The notes: generated by a model from the sequence alone, not told the origin. Numbered from the stretch's first letter, positions 27,893 to 37,807 are shown. The stretch: 64,000 bases of DNA from JAPOXR01 sp965221815 (GCA_965221815.1 OZ244915.1:2480001-2544000), one strand, 5' to 3'. Translations and numbers: made by a program.

Positions 27893-28165
27893 ATGATGTC
27901 GATAACTGCAGAGAAGAAGACAGAACTCATCAACGAGTTCCGGTTGGCCGAGGGGGATACGGGTTCCCCGGAGGTGCAGGTGGCAATCCTGTCATCACGT
28001 ATCTCGACATTGACAGAGCATTTCAAGCACCACAAGAAAGACGATCATTCGCGGCGCGGATTGTTCAAGTTGATTGCCCAGCGACGCAAACTGCTGGACT
28101 ATGTCAAGTCCAGGGACGAGAGCCGCTATCGGACACTCATCAACAAACTCGGGCTGCGCAGATAA
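27893..28165 (+). CDS. rpsO: Small ribosomal subunit protein uS15
   Basis: The 90-residue protein contains GDTGSPEVQVAIL, LTEHFKHHKKDDHSRRGL and a C-terminal RRKLLDYVKSRD segment, all invariant in S15, which binds 16S rRNA in the platform of the 30S subunit. AAGGA lies 5 bases before ATG 27893. pnp follows 212 bases downstream, the widely conserved rpsO-pnp order. The spacer shows no gene. Confidence 0.97.
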   Translation: MMSITAEKKTELINEFRLAEGDTGSPEVQVAILSSRISTLTEHFKHHKKDDHSRRGLFKLIAQRRKLLDYVKSRDESRYRTLINKLGLRR

Positions 28166-28377
28166 ATTCCATTGCACACGATCGAGAAGCACAGGAGCGT
28201 CGCGATTGTGGCGTCTCGCTTGCGTGATGCGGCCTTTGTGGCATTTGCTTGGCTGCACAGGGCCTCGATTGGCGGCTCACCATAACCACCCAGTCTCACG
28301 GGCTGAAATCAATGCAGATCACGCGATGGGCGCATCATGCCGATGTCACCCCCAGCGGCTGCACCGAAAGGAAATCA

Positions 28378-30498
28378 ATGTTTAAACAAATCAAAAAGTC
28401 TATGGATTGGGGCGACGCAGAACTGGTCCTTGAAACCGGTAAGATTGCCCGGCAGGCCGATGGAGCCGTCCTGGCTTCACTCGGGGACACGACAGTCCTG
28501 GCGGCTGTCACATTTGACAAGACACCAAAAGCCGATCTCGATTTCTTTCCATTAACGGTTCACTATCAGGAAAAATATTACGCCGCCGGCAAGATCCCCG
28601 GAGGCTTCTTCAAGCGCGAAGCCCGCCCGTCAGAGAAGGAAACTCTGACCTCAAGGCTCATTGACCGACCGATCCGCCCCCTCTTCGCCTCAGGTTTTCG
28701 ACATGAAGTCAATGTCATTTGCACCGTTCTGTCCCACGATCTCACCAATGACCCTGACATTGTGGCAATGATTGCCGCCTCGGCGGCTCTGACGATTTCA
28801 GGTGTCCCATTTGAAGGTCCCATTGGTGCTGCCCGTGTCGGATTTGCCAATAATGCGTACTGCCTCAACCCGGCAGTTCCGGATATGCATGAGATCAGAA
28901 TCAATCCCGAACAAAAGCTCGACTTGGTTGTGGCAGGAACCCAGGATGCCGTCATGATGGTCGAGTCAGAGGCCTATGAGCTCTCTGAATCCGAGATGCT
29001 TCAAGCCGTTCAGTTTGGCCATCATGCCATGCAACCCGTTATTGAGATGATCAACGACTTGGCGCATGACATGGACGTGCAGCCTTTCAAGTTTGAGTCC
29101 CCGGATTACTCAAACCTTCTCGAACGAGTCCGGCATGAAGGATCAGGCAAAATGGCCGATGCCTTCGCCATTCAGGACAAAAAGCAACGGCAAACGGCGA
29201 TTGCCGAAACGCGCGAGTCGATCAAGGCGGCACTCTCTGACAGTGATCAAGAAGATCGGAGTTTGCCTGATGCCATCAAGACACTTGAATCCGGACTCCT
29301 GAGAGGAAACATTATTGCCGGTGGGCCGCGGGTTGACGGACGGGATCGAACAAGCGTCAGGCCCATCAATTGTGAGGTCGGCCTTTTACCCCGCGCCCAT
29401 GGATCCGCCTTGTTCACGCGTGGAGAAACCCAATCTCTATGTATAACGACACTGGGAACCGGAGAAGATGAGCAGATTGTCGATGCGCTGCACGGAAACT
29501 ATCGCTCAAACTTTCTCTTGCACTATAATTTCCCCCCTTACTCTGTCGGGGAAACAGGTCGGATGGGCCCTCCGGGCCGCCGCGAGGTTGGACATGGTAA
29601 ACTCGCCTGGCGGGCTCTACAGGCCGTTCTGCCGAATGCAACCGACTTTCCCTACACTGTGCGTGTTGTCTCGGAAATCACAGAATCTAACGGTTCATCT
29701 TCAATGGCGACTGTTTGCGGCTCTTCACTGTCCATGATGGATGCAGGAGTTCCATTGCGCGCTCCCGTGGCTGGCGTTGCGATGGGTCTGATCCTGGAAC
29801 CTGATGGGCAGTTTGCCGTCTTGACCGACATTCTCGGGGATGAAGACCATCTTGGCGACATGGATTTCAAGGTGGCTGGCACCGATAACGGAATTACCTC
29901 TCTGCAGATGGATATCAAGGTGGCCGGAATTACTTTTGAAATCATGGAAACGGCTCTTGAGCAGGCCAAGGATGGCCGGATGCAGATACTGAGTGAAATG
30001 GCCAATGCCTTGACCGAGGCCGGAGAGTTTTCTGCCTATGCACCACGCATCAAGTCATTGACGATTCCGGTCGACAAGATCCGTGAAGTCATTGGAACAG
30101 GGGGTAAGATCATCCGAGAAATTGTCGAAACCTCTGGAGCCAAGGTTGATGTCTCGGATGATGGCGTCATCAAGATCGCATCCTCTGATAGTGGCGCAAT
30201 CGACAAGGCTTTTGAAATGATCCATGCCATCGTTGCTGAACCCGAGGTCGGACAAGTCTACACAGGTAAAGTCGTGAAAATTGTCGATTTTGGTGCATTT
30301 GTAAATTTCTTCGGCAAGAGGGATGGTCTGGTTCATGTCAGCCAGATCAACAATCAGCGACTTGGCCATCCATCAGAGGTCCTGCGGGAAGGCCAGGACG
30401 TCAAGGTCAAACTCATGGGATTTGATGATCGCGGCAAGGTCCGCTTGTCAATGAAAGTCGTCGATCAACAAACCGGGCAAGTCAGGAATTCTCGGTAA
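28378..30498 (+). CDS. pnp: Polyribonucleotide nucleotidyltransferase (PNPase)
   Basis: PNPase degrades RNA 3' to 5' using phosphate. The 706-residue protein has two RNase PH-like cores (FFKREARPSEKETLTSRLID; SNGSSSMATVCGSSLSMMDAG), then a KH domain (VIGTGGKIIREIVE) and a C-terminal S1 domain (GQVYTGKVVKIVDFGAFVNF). GGAAA precedes ATG 28378; an upstream in-frame start would only add an unrelated leader. Length and domains are normal. It is downstream of rpsO. Confidence 0.97.
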   Translation: MFKQIKKSMDWGDAELVLETGKIARQADGAVLASLGDTTVLAAVTFDKTPKADLDFFPLTVHYQEKYYAAGKIPGGFFKREARPSEKETLTSRLIDRPIRPLFASGFRHEVNVICTVLSHDLTNDPDIVAMIAASAALTISGVPFEGPIGAARVGFANNAYCLNPAVPDMHEIRINPEQKLDLVVAGTQDAVMMVESEAYELSESEMLQAVQFGHHAMQPVIEMINDLAHDMDVQPFKFESPDYSNLLERVRHEGSGKMADAFAIQDKKQRQTAIAETRESIKAALSDSDQEDRSLPDAIKTLESGLLRGNIIAGGPRVDGRDRTSVRPINCEVGLLPRAHGSALFTRGETQSLCITTLGTGEDEQIVDALHGNYRSNFLLHYNFPPYSVGETGRMGPPGRREVGHGKLAWRALQAVLPNATDFPYTVRVVSEITESNGSSSMATVCGSSLSMMDAGVPLRAPVAGVAMGLILEPDGQFAVLTDILGDEDHLGDMDFKVAGTDNGITSLQMDIKVAGITFEIMETALEQAKDGRMQILSEMANALTEAGEFSAYAPRIKSLTIPVDKIREVIGTGGKIIREIVETSGAKVDVSDDGVIKIASSDSGAIDKAFEMIHAIVAEPEVGQVYTGKVVKIVDFGAFVNFFGKRDGLVHVSQINNQRLGHPSEVLREGQDVKVKLMGFDDRGKVRLSMKVVDQQTGQVRNSR

Positions 30499-30774
30499 GG
30501 TTCTGAATGACATTCTGATCCTCGTACTCCTTATGGCCGAAAATCATTCTGATGTTGCACGCGTCTGTTTCTGATCAGGACATAGAAGAAAAGGCATTTG
30601 TCCACAGGGGTTGCCCCAAACCGCCTGGGGACAACGTCTGTGGGTGGCCACGTCCGGTGTCCATGTTCATTCCTGATGCGGGGCCGCCGCTGGGCCTGCA
30701 GGACGGACCGAATCGTTGTGCACGTGGATTGTCTCTGTGAATCCGTTCTAAAACCCAGTCGACCACCGTCCCGT

Positions 30775-30873
30775 TTGTGCCCTCTCCCCGCAGGGAGAGG
30801 GCAACATCCAACGCACTCTCAGATTCTCATCCTGATTGTCGCGCACCTCTCACCCAGATTGACGCGCTATACC
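30775..30873 (+). repeat. Hairpin-plus-tail repeat, copy 1
   Basis: A GC-rich hairpin (GCCCTCTCCCC / GGGAGAGGGC) is followed by about 70 bases containing AGATTCTCATCCTG and GATTGACGCGCTATA. The same arrangement occurs inverted at 59955-60056. Confidence 0.7.
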
Positions 30874-30876
30874 CTC

Positions 30877-31002
30877 GGACCCTTAAATGGGGGATTATAT
30901 ACCTGACTACCCATCGTACCATAGGTAGTGGTTACGAGTGATTGATAATAGAATATGTAGTAGCTCGGGTAGTTAAGTATATAATCCCCCATTTAAGGGT
31001 CC
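30877..31002. repeat. Family B palindromic repeat copy 2, with extended arms
   Basis: The 88-bp core (30896-30983) matches 9553-9640. Here the inverted arms extend outward another 19 bases (GGACCCTTAAATGGGGG), giving 36-base arms with two mismatches. Confidence 0.9.
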
Positions 31003-31386
31003 CGGCGTGGAAACACCTCTGGCCAACCGGGTATTGGGTTCGCGTTCCAATCATGATTGTGATTCCTCCCTGGTCTTCGATAGCGAACAAGAGGCGGTCT
31101 TTGTTGGGAGGAAACCGTGCTCCGCAATCAGTGCCCTGGTGAGGGGTTCACCCCGGCGGCTCAGCTTGTCAATCCATTCTGCGGGTATCCGGGCAAAATC
31201 GGTAGAGTAGGCATCGACATTCTTGCGGGTCACTAGATCGGCAGGAGGGCGTCTGTGTGGGCTGCAACCGAAGCAAGAGCGCGAAGACGATGGCGGAGTG
31301 GCGGGCGGAGTGATGTGGACAGGGCCTGGGCCGCCCGGTAAAGAAGGTGTCTCGGGCGGATTGACGGTGTTGGGAGCAGCAGGGCG

Positions 31387-31968
31387 ATGGACAGAATCAG
31401 GCGGGAAGAGTGGACCGAGCGGGTCCTGGCCTACCTCAATCATGCCGAGCGACGCTGCACCTATCACGCACTGGCCGGCATTCTCCGTGTCCATGATCTG
31501 GGTGTCTGGCCGTATCTCGGCAAGCGCCACCCCTACACGTCACGGGTTGTGCGGAAGGACACAGGCCTACCCGCGGGGTATGCGCCGGATCAGCTGGCCA
31601 AGGGACTCTGTGACGGCCCGGAGCCCATCACCTGCCCCAAGGAGTTGCGGCAGTTGGTGGAACTGGCTGAAGAGCCATTCAATACCAGGACCACCCTTAT
31701 GACGGGTTTCCGTCCAACTCAGCCGCAGATCCCGGATACCATTTGTGGCCCCGGTTTAGTTTCTGGCAATATGAGATTGGCCCCATTAAAGCACAGTATG
31801 CACGTTATCTCAAAGCGCACGCCGCGGAAACGGCGTCACACATTCAGAAGCTGGAAGAGATCAAAACCCCTTGAACAGCACCTTGAGGGCATCGGACAGG
31901 TGAGAGTGATTTACAGGCCACCAACCGCTGCACCAGGGTTCCACCGTGAGGGACAAGGCAAGAAATGA
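31387..31968 (+). CDS. Hypothetical protein upstream of the module 2 ATPase
   Basis: The first 100 or so residues look like a real small-protein family (CTYHALAGILRVHDLGVWPYL, then SRVVRKDTGLPAGYAP), a pattern I have seen in short uncharacterised alphaproteobacterial proteins. The rest, from about residue 108, has poor composition and may result from a frameshift near 31705. It ends in an ATGA overlap with the PHP-SMC ATPase gene, so translation may be coupled. Function unknown. Confidence 0.45.
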   Translation: MDRIRREEWTERVLAYLNHAERRCTYHALAGILRVHDLGVWPYLGKRHPYTSRVVRKDTGLPAGYAPDQLAKGLCDGPEPITCPKELRQLVELAEEPFNTRTTLMTGFRPTQPQIPDTICGPGLVSGNMRLAPLKHSMHVISKRTPRKRRHTFRSWKRSKPLEQHLEGIGQVRVIYRPPTAAPGFHREGQGKK

Positions 31969-34613
31969 ATGCCGGGAGCCACAGATATGCACAGTTCTGG
32001 AAATGTGCCCTGCAGGTCAATCCTCATCGCTATAGTGCCGACTATCGCGGAAAGGACCACGGTATGGATGCCGGCACGTATGCCTCTGCGCTCCGGGATG
32101 TCTGCCTTGCTGAATCGATCAAAATAGTGGGGCTGGCAGATCACGGCAGCGTCACAAATGCAGAGACTGTACGAAAAGTATTGTCTGCCGCCGATATTGT
32201 GGTCTTTCCAGGATTCGAAATCGCCACTACCGAGAAGGTCCACTGGGTCTGTCTCTTCCCGGAAGATGAGAGCGAGCAGAAGCTTGAACGCTATCTGGGC
32301 AAGCTGTCACTGACTGATCCGGAAGACGGTATCCGGCCGTCAAAGCTGGGTGGGCAGGATCTGCTCGCGTGTGTCGAAGAACTGGGAGGATTCTGTTTTG
32401 CTGCTCATGTCACATCACAACGAGGTTTGCTGAAAGGAACCTTTGACAATCTCTGGCGGGATTCCCGGCTTCGTGCGGCCCAGATTCCGGGCAGCGTTCG
32501 TGATCTGCCACCGCAGTACCGGCAAATCGCCTTGAATGAGAATGGTGATTACCGTCGCAGCCAGCCAATGGCATTGATCAACGCGAAGGATGTCGCAACT
32601 CCAGAGGATCTAAGGGACCCGAGAGCATCATGTCTCATCAAGATGACGCGTCCCTGCTTTTCGTCATTTCTTATGGCCTTCAAGGATGCGGAATCGCGCG
32701 TGCGCCGGTCAAGTCAGATTCAGGAGCGTCATTTCAGCCGGATTGAGAGCATAGGCATAGAAGGCGGTTATCTTGATGGAGTGACTGCCGTGATGTCCCG
32801 GCACTTGAATGCCGTCATTGGCGGACGTGGTGCCGGCAAGACGACTTTGCCGGAGTGTTTCAGATATGCGTTGGATATTCCGCACAAAGGTGTGGATGCC
32901 CTCCGGCAAGGCGATCGGATCTTGAAAGAGAACCTTGGCAAGGCCGGAGGCCGGGTCATACTGAAACTGCGCTCGTCAGCCAATCACATGAAGCCGTACA
33001 CAGTGATTCGTCGCAACGGCGAACCGCCACGTGTCATTGACGAACAAAACAATGAATCGATTCTCCATCCCGGCAAAGACCTGCTTCCCGGGGTGGAGAT
33101 CTATGGACAAAACGAAATCCACGAGCTTGCAAAAGATCGCAACATCCGTGCACGTATTCTGGACCGTTTTTTGCCGGATCACGCCGCGCAAGAAACGCAG
33201 CTTCGTTTTGCTTTGCGCAAGCTCAAGGAGAACGGTGAGCACCTTGTCAAGGCTCGGGAACAAAGGGATGAGGCGGAAGGGCGGCTCGCGCAATTGCCCA
33301 AGCTCGAAGAACGGGTGCGACAATTCCGAGAGCAGGGCCTGGACGAGACACTCAAGCATGTGCCACTCCTCGAGAAGGAGCGGCAGCTTTGCCCGAGGAT
33401 TCGTGAAGAGGTGAGCTGTGCTCGTCAGGCGGCAGTTCAGTTTGAAGAATCCCTGCCCGATCTGATCTTCCTCGGTGACAGGGCACTGGAGGGTCTGCCA
33501 CATGCCCAATTGTTTTCGGACTGCCGACAACTTCTGGAGAGTCTTGAAACAACCCTGCGCCAGCGACTGAAGGAGATCGGCGCGTCAATTGAAGAGACAG
33601 AAAAGTCACTTGATCGCCTGATCCAGACGCTCTTAGAGGCACTGGAAGTGTCTGAAGCCCAACTCGAGGCAGACTTCGACAAACTTCCCGAGGTCGCAGG
33701 GAAGGACGGGAAGGAAGTCGGCCGTACATATCAGCAACTGCTCCGCCAGATTGAGCAGGTCCGCCCATCACAAACGCGCCTGAAGACTCTAGATGCTTTG
33801 GTCAATGAGCTTGAGCAGACCCGGCGCAATCTGTTGGGGGAGATCGCAGACATGCGCCATGCGCGAACCCGCACAAAACAGGATGCCGTCCAGGGTCTCA
33901 ATAAACGCCTCAAGGGCAAACTGCGCATCACGGTCGTGCCCAATGGTTTGCGTCAGCCTTTGCGCGATTTTTTCCAAGATCTGCCTGGATTTGGAACGAA
34001 ACGAACCGAGTGGATCGATCAGGCGCACGATCTCACCGTGGCGGGCCTGGTTGAGTCCATTGATGAGGGAAAGGACTCCCTTCTGAAGAGGGAATGGGGC
34101 CTGACTCCCGGACTTGCTGAGACACTGTCCCGCCTGACACTCGCACAGCGGTATGCGTTGCAGGCGATGGACCTTGAGGATCGGGCCGACATTGAACTCA
34201 ACGTATCCTCCTCAGGCGAACAGTTCCGGGATCTGGACTGCCTGTCGACTGGACAGCAGTGCACAGCGATTTTGCACCTGCTTCTCCTTGACAACGCCGA
34301 CCCTTTGATCATGGATCAGCCTGAGGACAATTTGGACAATGCTTTCATTGCTGACCGGATCGTGCAGGAGCTGCGCTCGGCGAAACTTGAACGTCAGTTT
34401 GTATTCGTGACGCACAACGCCAACATTCCGGTCTTTGGTGACGCGGAGTGGATCGGGGTGTCCTCTTCTGATACGCAGGATCGGGGTGAGTTGCCCGCCG
34501 ATCGGCAAGGATTGATCGACATACCGGAAATTCGTGATCAGGTGGCCACCGTTCTGGAGGGCGGCAGGGAAGCGTTCATGCGGCGCAAAGAGACGTACGG
34601 GTTTGATTTCTGA
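31965..34613 (+). CDS. PHP-SMC ATPase (TrlF-like), module 2, intact
   Basis: The 882-residue protein has an N-terminal PHP-like domain (LADHGSVTNAET at 58-69, PGFEIATTEKVHW, AHVTSQRGLL at 147-156) suited to metal-dependent phosphoester hydrolysis. An SMC/RecF-type ATPase is split by a long coiled coil: Walker A GGRGAGKTT at 286-294, signature CLSTGQQ, Walker B PLIMDQPEDNLDN, and H-loop THNANIPVFGD. NCBI naming would call this a TrlF-family AAA-like ATPase. It overlaps the AlbA_2 gene by one base (TGATG). Paired with that gene it resembles predicted nucleic-acid-sensing defence modules. Start ATG 31965 overlaps the preceding stop. Confidence 0.9.
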   Translation: MNAGSHRYAQFWKCALQVNPHRYSADYRGKDHGMDAGTYASALRDVCLAESIKIVGLADHGSVTNAETVRKVLSAADIVVFPGFEIATTEKVHWVCLFPEDESEQKLERYLGKLSLTDPEDGIRPSKLGGQDLLACVEELGGFCFAAHVTSQRGLLKGTFDNLWRDSRLRAAQIPGSVRDLPPQYRQIALNENGDYRRSQPMALINAKDVATPEDLRDPRASCLIKMTRPCFSSFLMAFKDAESRVRRSSQIQERHFSRIESIGIEGGYLDGVTAVMSRHLNAVIGGRGAGKTTLPECFRYALDIPHKGVDALRQGDRILKENLGKAGGRVILKLRSSANHMKPYTVIRRNGEPPRVIDEQNNESILHPGKDLLPGVEIYGQNEIHELAKDRNIRARILDRFLPDHAAQETQLRFALRKLKENGEHLVKAREQRDEAEGRLAQLPKLEERVRQFREQGLDETLKHVPLLEKERQLCPRIREEVSCARQAAVQFEESLPDLIFLGDRALEGLPHAQLFSDCRQLLESLETTLRQRLKEIGASIEETEKSLDRLIQTLLEALEVSEAQLEADFDKLPEVAGKDGKEVGRTYQQLLRQIEQVRPSQTRLKTLDALVNELEQTRRNLLGEIADMRHARTRTKQDAVQGLNKRLKGKLRITVVPNGLRQPLRDFFQDLPGFGTKRTEWIDQAHDLTVAGLVESIDEGKDSLLKREWGLTPGLAETLSRLTLAQRYALQAMDLEDRADIELNVSSSGEQFRDLDCLSTGQQCTAILHLLLLDNADPLIMDQPEDNLDNAFIADRIVQELRSAKLERQFVFVTHNANIPVFGDAEWIGVSSSDTQDRGELPADRQGLIDIPEIRDQVATVLEGGREAFMRRKETYGFDF

Positions 34614-35842
34614 TGATCCGGTCCAGACTTCTTGAGTTGATCGCCAACGGGGAAAACTCCGGCATCGAGTTCAAGCGCGATGACTTGCGACCCGAACAGC
34701 TTGCGAAAGAAATCGTGGCTCTCGCCAATTTTCAGGGTGGCCATATTCTGATTGGGGTGAATGACGACGGATCCATTCCGGGGATACAGCGGCATGATTT
34801 GGAAGAGTGGGTCATGGACACGGTGTTCGGTCGGTATGTCCATCCCATGATTCTTCCGTTTTACGAGGAAGTCCAGATCGACGATCAGCGCCGGGTCGCG
34901 GTCGTCAGTCTAAGCCAGGGTGTGACCAAGCCATATGTGGTTCGGAACCAGGGTCGTGAGGACATTTACATCAGGGCGGGTAGCACATCCCGTCTTGCGA
35001 CACGCGAGCAGCAGGCCCGGCTGTACGCACTGGGCGGCATGTTGCATACAGAGCTTCTGCCAGTCCCTGGAAGCGGCCTTGGCCATCTCAGCCTGGAGCG
35101 GTTGAAAGAGTATCTGTCAACGATTGTTGGAGATGATACCCTTCCGACTGACAAAGACCAAGAGGGGTGGGAGCGTCGCCTGCTTGGTTTGGGCTTCATG
35201 GTTGATCGCGAAGATGGCCCACCACTTTGCTCCATCGCCGGATTGGTTCTTTTTGGTCATGCACCGCGCCGGTTGCTGTTTCAGGCGGGCATCCGGTGGA
35301 TGGCCTTTGAAGGGAACAGCAAGAGCTACAAAGCACTTGATGATAGGCTGATCGATGGTCCATTTGTCGCCTTGGGGCGCGCATCTCAGCATGGCGGCAG
35401 ATCCGTTGCTGAAAGCGGGTTAATCGAAGGTGTGGTCGATGCAATGCGGCCATTTTTGACGAAAGAATCTGCTGAAATGGATGCCTCCATGCGAAGAGAG
35501 CATCGTTGGCTGTATCCAGTGGGAGCCCTTAGAGAAGTGATTGTCAATGCAATCGCGCATCGTGACTGGACACGCCACGAAGAAATTGAGATTGTACGAT
35601 ACATGGACCGTCTGGAAGTCTTGAGTCCGGGCGCTCTACAAAACTCAATGACGGTTGAAAAAATGATCGCTGGCCAGCGTTCTCCACGGAACCCACTGAT
35701 CGTTGAGGTGCTGCGCGACTACGGTTATGTGGATGCCCGCGGCATGGGCGTGCGCAACAAAATCATTCCGCTCTTGAAAGAGTGTAACGGTACCGACCCC
35801 GAGTTTATTGCCACCGACGACCATCTCAGGGTTATCATGTGA
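34613..35842 (+). CDS. AlbA_2/Schlafen-type ATP-binding protein, module 2
   Basis: The 409-residue partner of the upstream PHP-SMC ATPase. The N-terminal AlbA_2 domain has SGIEFKRDDL and GGHILIGVNDDG; the C-terminal HATPase_c_4 part has LREVIVNAIAHRDW and YMDRLEVLSPG. It is clearly paralogous to the protein at 16423-17637. The stop TGA overlaps the first bases of the family A repeat copy, so the natural C-terminus may be shortened by a few residues; the module 1 protein continues for about six residues more. Confidence 0.88.
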   Translation: MIRSRLLELIANGENSGIEFKRDDLRPEQLAKEIVALANFQGGHILIGVNDDGSIPGIQRHDLEEWVMDTVFGRYVHPMILPFYEEVQIDDQRRVAVVSLSQGVTKPYVVRNQGREDIYIRAGSTSRLATREQQARLYALGGMLHTELLPVPGSGLGHLSLERLKEYLSTIVGDDTLPTDKDQEGWERRLLGLGFMVDREDGPPLCSIAGLVLFGHAPRRLLFQAGIRWMAFEGNSKSYKALDDRLIDGPFVALGRASQHGGRSVAESGLIEGVVDAMRPFLTKESAEMDASMRREHRWLYPVGALREVIVNAIAHRDWTRHEEIEIVRYMDRLEVLSPGALQNSMTVEKMIAGQRSPRNPLIVEVLRDYGYVDARGMGVRNKIIPLLKECNGTDPEFIATDDHLRVIM

Positions 35843-35907
35843 GAGTTCCGCAAAGTGCGGAGCCTCCGAAATGCGCGACTTCTGGCACCCTCACAGATCA
35901 AATGCAA
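35841..35907. repeat. Family A repeat, partial copy 2
   Basis: GAGAGTTCCGCAAAGTGCGG and the following bases align with 22170-22236. The right arm is missing; the sequence passes directly into a truncated family B copy. Confidence 0.75.
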
Positions 35908-35909
35908 CT

Positions 35910-35987
35910 ACCCAAACCACTACATATTCTATTATCAATTCCTCGTAACCACTACTTATAGTACGATGGGTAGTCAGGTATATAATC
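35910..35987. repeat. Family B palindromic repeat copy 3, truncated, inverted
   Basis: Reverse complement of the 88-bp core, lacking one terminal TATATACTT block where it joins the family A fragment. Confidence 0.85.
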
Positions 35988-35990
35988 CCC

Positions 35991-37755
35991 CTAATTTGCC
36001 TTGTTAGACCATCCAAATGATACAAGATTTTTAGTTGCGATGTGCGGCAAATACTCCGCAGATCCCGCGGTCACGCTGTAGCCAGATTCCATCTTGCACG
36101 GCAATTGAAGACAATAGGCATATGCACCACATGGAGTGATAACAATCCTCCCCTTTGCCCGCAGTGTTTCCGAGTCCTTGAGTTGAATGACAACGAATCT
36201 TTGCTGTTCAATCGAGAGGCAATCCACGATATCGCCATGTTGCGCGTGAATGCTTCGGACGCATTGGACGGCATGCCAGCATGCACCGTCGGCAGCCGGT
36301 CTGTGCGCAATCCCCACTCCCCTCAATTTCAACCCAAGGACACCAATCGCGCCAAATGTCCTTGCGACTTCCTCAGAATTGCAGACCTTCTCCTGCCATG
36401 TGACGCTCTTCGGCCCAATTGGTGTTGCGGGATCGTTGATCATCTCCTCGAAAGAATTGTGTAACTGCTCCAGCAAAGCATCCTCTCTTCGGAAGTTGGT
36501 TTTATCTTCATCGGACCGGTCATTTCCTTCCGTCTCCCCGCTGGCGATCATTCGCATGATCTCGTGGTCAGAATGTTGTGGTAGCGCCTGTTTGGATTGA
36601 TCCTGTTCTGCAGTGCCGTGTTCCATTTCATCCCATAACTCGTCCGGGACAGTATCACCGTCTGGCTCTTCAACCTCCTCGACAATTCTTTCCTTTGTCT
36701 TTTCTGACTGACCCCCCTGAGACGATTTTAGTCGCCCGTCCGCATCCTTTTCTTCCACCCTCCATTCGTGCCGCTGTGTTTGCCGTTCCGTTTGGGTTCG
36801 GGTTTGTTGAAGCAATCTCGGGTTGTTCGGCGTTACATGCGCCCTGTGCTCAGCCTCCTCTTTGCTGGCTGGGTCCTCCGACGGACATGTCCGCACAAGC
36901 CCGCCTTCTGTTTTTGTCAATGCATCTCTCATCATGCCCGAGATCGTCAGATTGACGGTTTCGTCATCACTCTTTTCTTTGAGCAGAACCGCAAATCGGT
37001 ATTCGCGCTGGCCCGCATATTTCTTGGCCTTGGTGAATATGAAGGCCGCAATTTTCTGTATTTCCTCACCGTCCATTTGAGCCAGAGTGTCATAGACGCT
37101 GCCCCGGTAAACAACGGGTCCGTGGATGATCAATTGCTGGCGGTGTGTCGTGCGAGGGGCAGCACTGTCAGAAGTTGTATTCCGTAACCAACCGTTTCCG
37201 GTGAGCGCGCCCCGTTGCTCAACCACCATGCGCGCCAGGGCCTGTGCGAACAGTGCTGGCTTCCCGATCTCCGAAACGTGGTTGTAATCGTCTGGAAGTG
37301 TCGCCCGCCACGCCTGCCACTCTGCATCGGTGTCCGGTCTGATTGATGCACAATAGATCCACCGGTCATCTCCGTGGGAAAGGCTTTCGGTACACGTTCC
37401 GCGGTGGGTTCGGGATAGATTGATCCGTCTTCCCGGATCCGCCAAGGCAATGGCCGCATCAGTGTCTGCAAGCATTTTCTGTCGTGCTGTTTCTGCCAAG
37501 GGCTTGGGCAAGACCGATTCTTCTTTCGCGAAACCCTCCTGATCATCCTGAATCAATGCCTCACCATGGACTCTGAACCGATTTGGTCTTGAGAGCAGCA
37601 AAGTGTCTCCGTCCTCAAGCGCATATTCCCGGCGGCACCCCTTTGATGAGGGATGGAATGGCGGTTCTGTCCGCACCATCTCGCAGATCGACATACACAG
37701 ACGTTATGAGGTTCCCGGAATCGTCGAGGGTGTAGCCTTCGTGGATCCAAATCAT
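35991..37755 (-). pseudogene. Large hypothetical protein with an N-terminal frameshift
   Basis: From ATG 37755 the sequence encodes a sensible start (MIWIHEGYTLDDSGNLITSV and then VDLRDGADRTAIPS). Near 37640, at a run reading AAAGGGG, the frame must shift to continue into the 560-residue frame that ends at 35991. The body includes WIYCASIRPDTDAEWQAW, VYRGSVYDTLAQMDGEEI and QREYRFAVLLKEK, then a charged low-complexity linker (about residues 270-400) and a Cys-containing C-terminal domain. I recognise no family. It could be a real one-base mutation, a sequencing error in the homopolymer, or a programmed shift. Confidence 0.6.
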
Positions 37756-37807
37756 TCCATCGTTCCTTGCTGGTCATGGCGAGAATCTGCAGTGCCTTAA
37801 CCCTCAC

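Larger units (their letters stand above)
30499..31386. other. Degenerate intergenic region rich in repeats
   Basis: Contains the hairpin-tail repeat (30775-30873) and the family B palindrome (30877-31002). From about 31051 to 31250 the minus strand reads DAYSTDFARIPAEWIDKLSRRGEPLTRALIAEHG, split by no stop but without recognised homology; it may be a gene relic. No complete gene is seen. Confidence 0.5.

Noticed and set aside
30779..30803. Rho-independent terminator of pnp
   Set aside because: The GC hairpin is about 280 bases after the pnp stop, has no U-run, and belongs to a repeat found elsewhere with its tail.
35841..35987. CRISPR-like repeats
   Set aside because: The repeats are single, palindromic and not regularly spaced; no cas gene or spacer array is present in the window.
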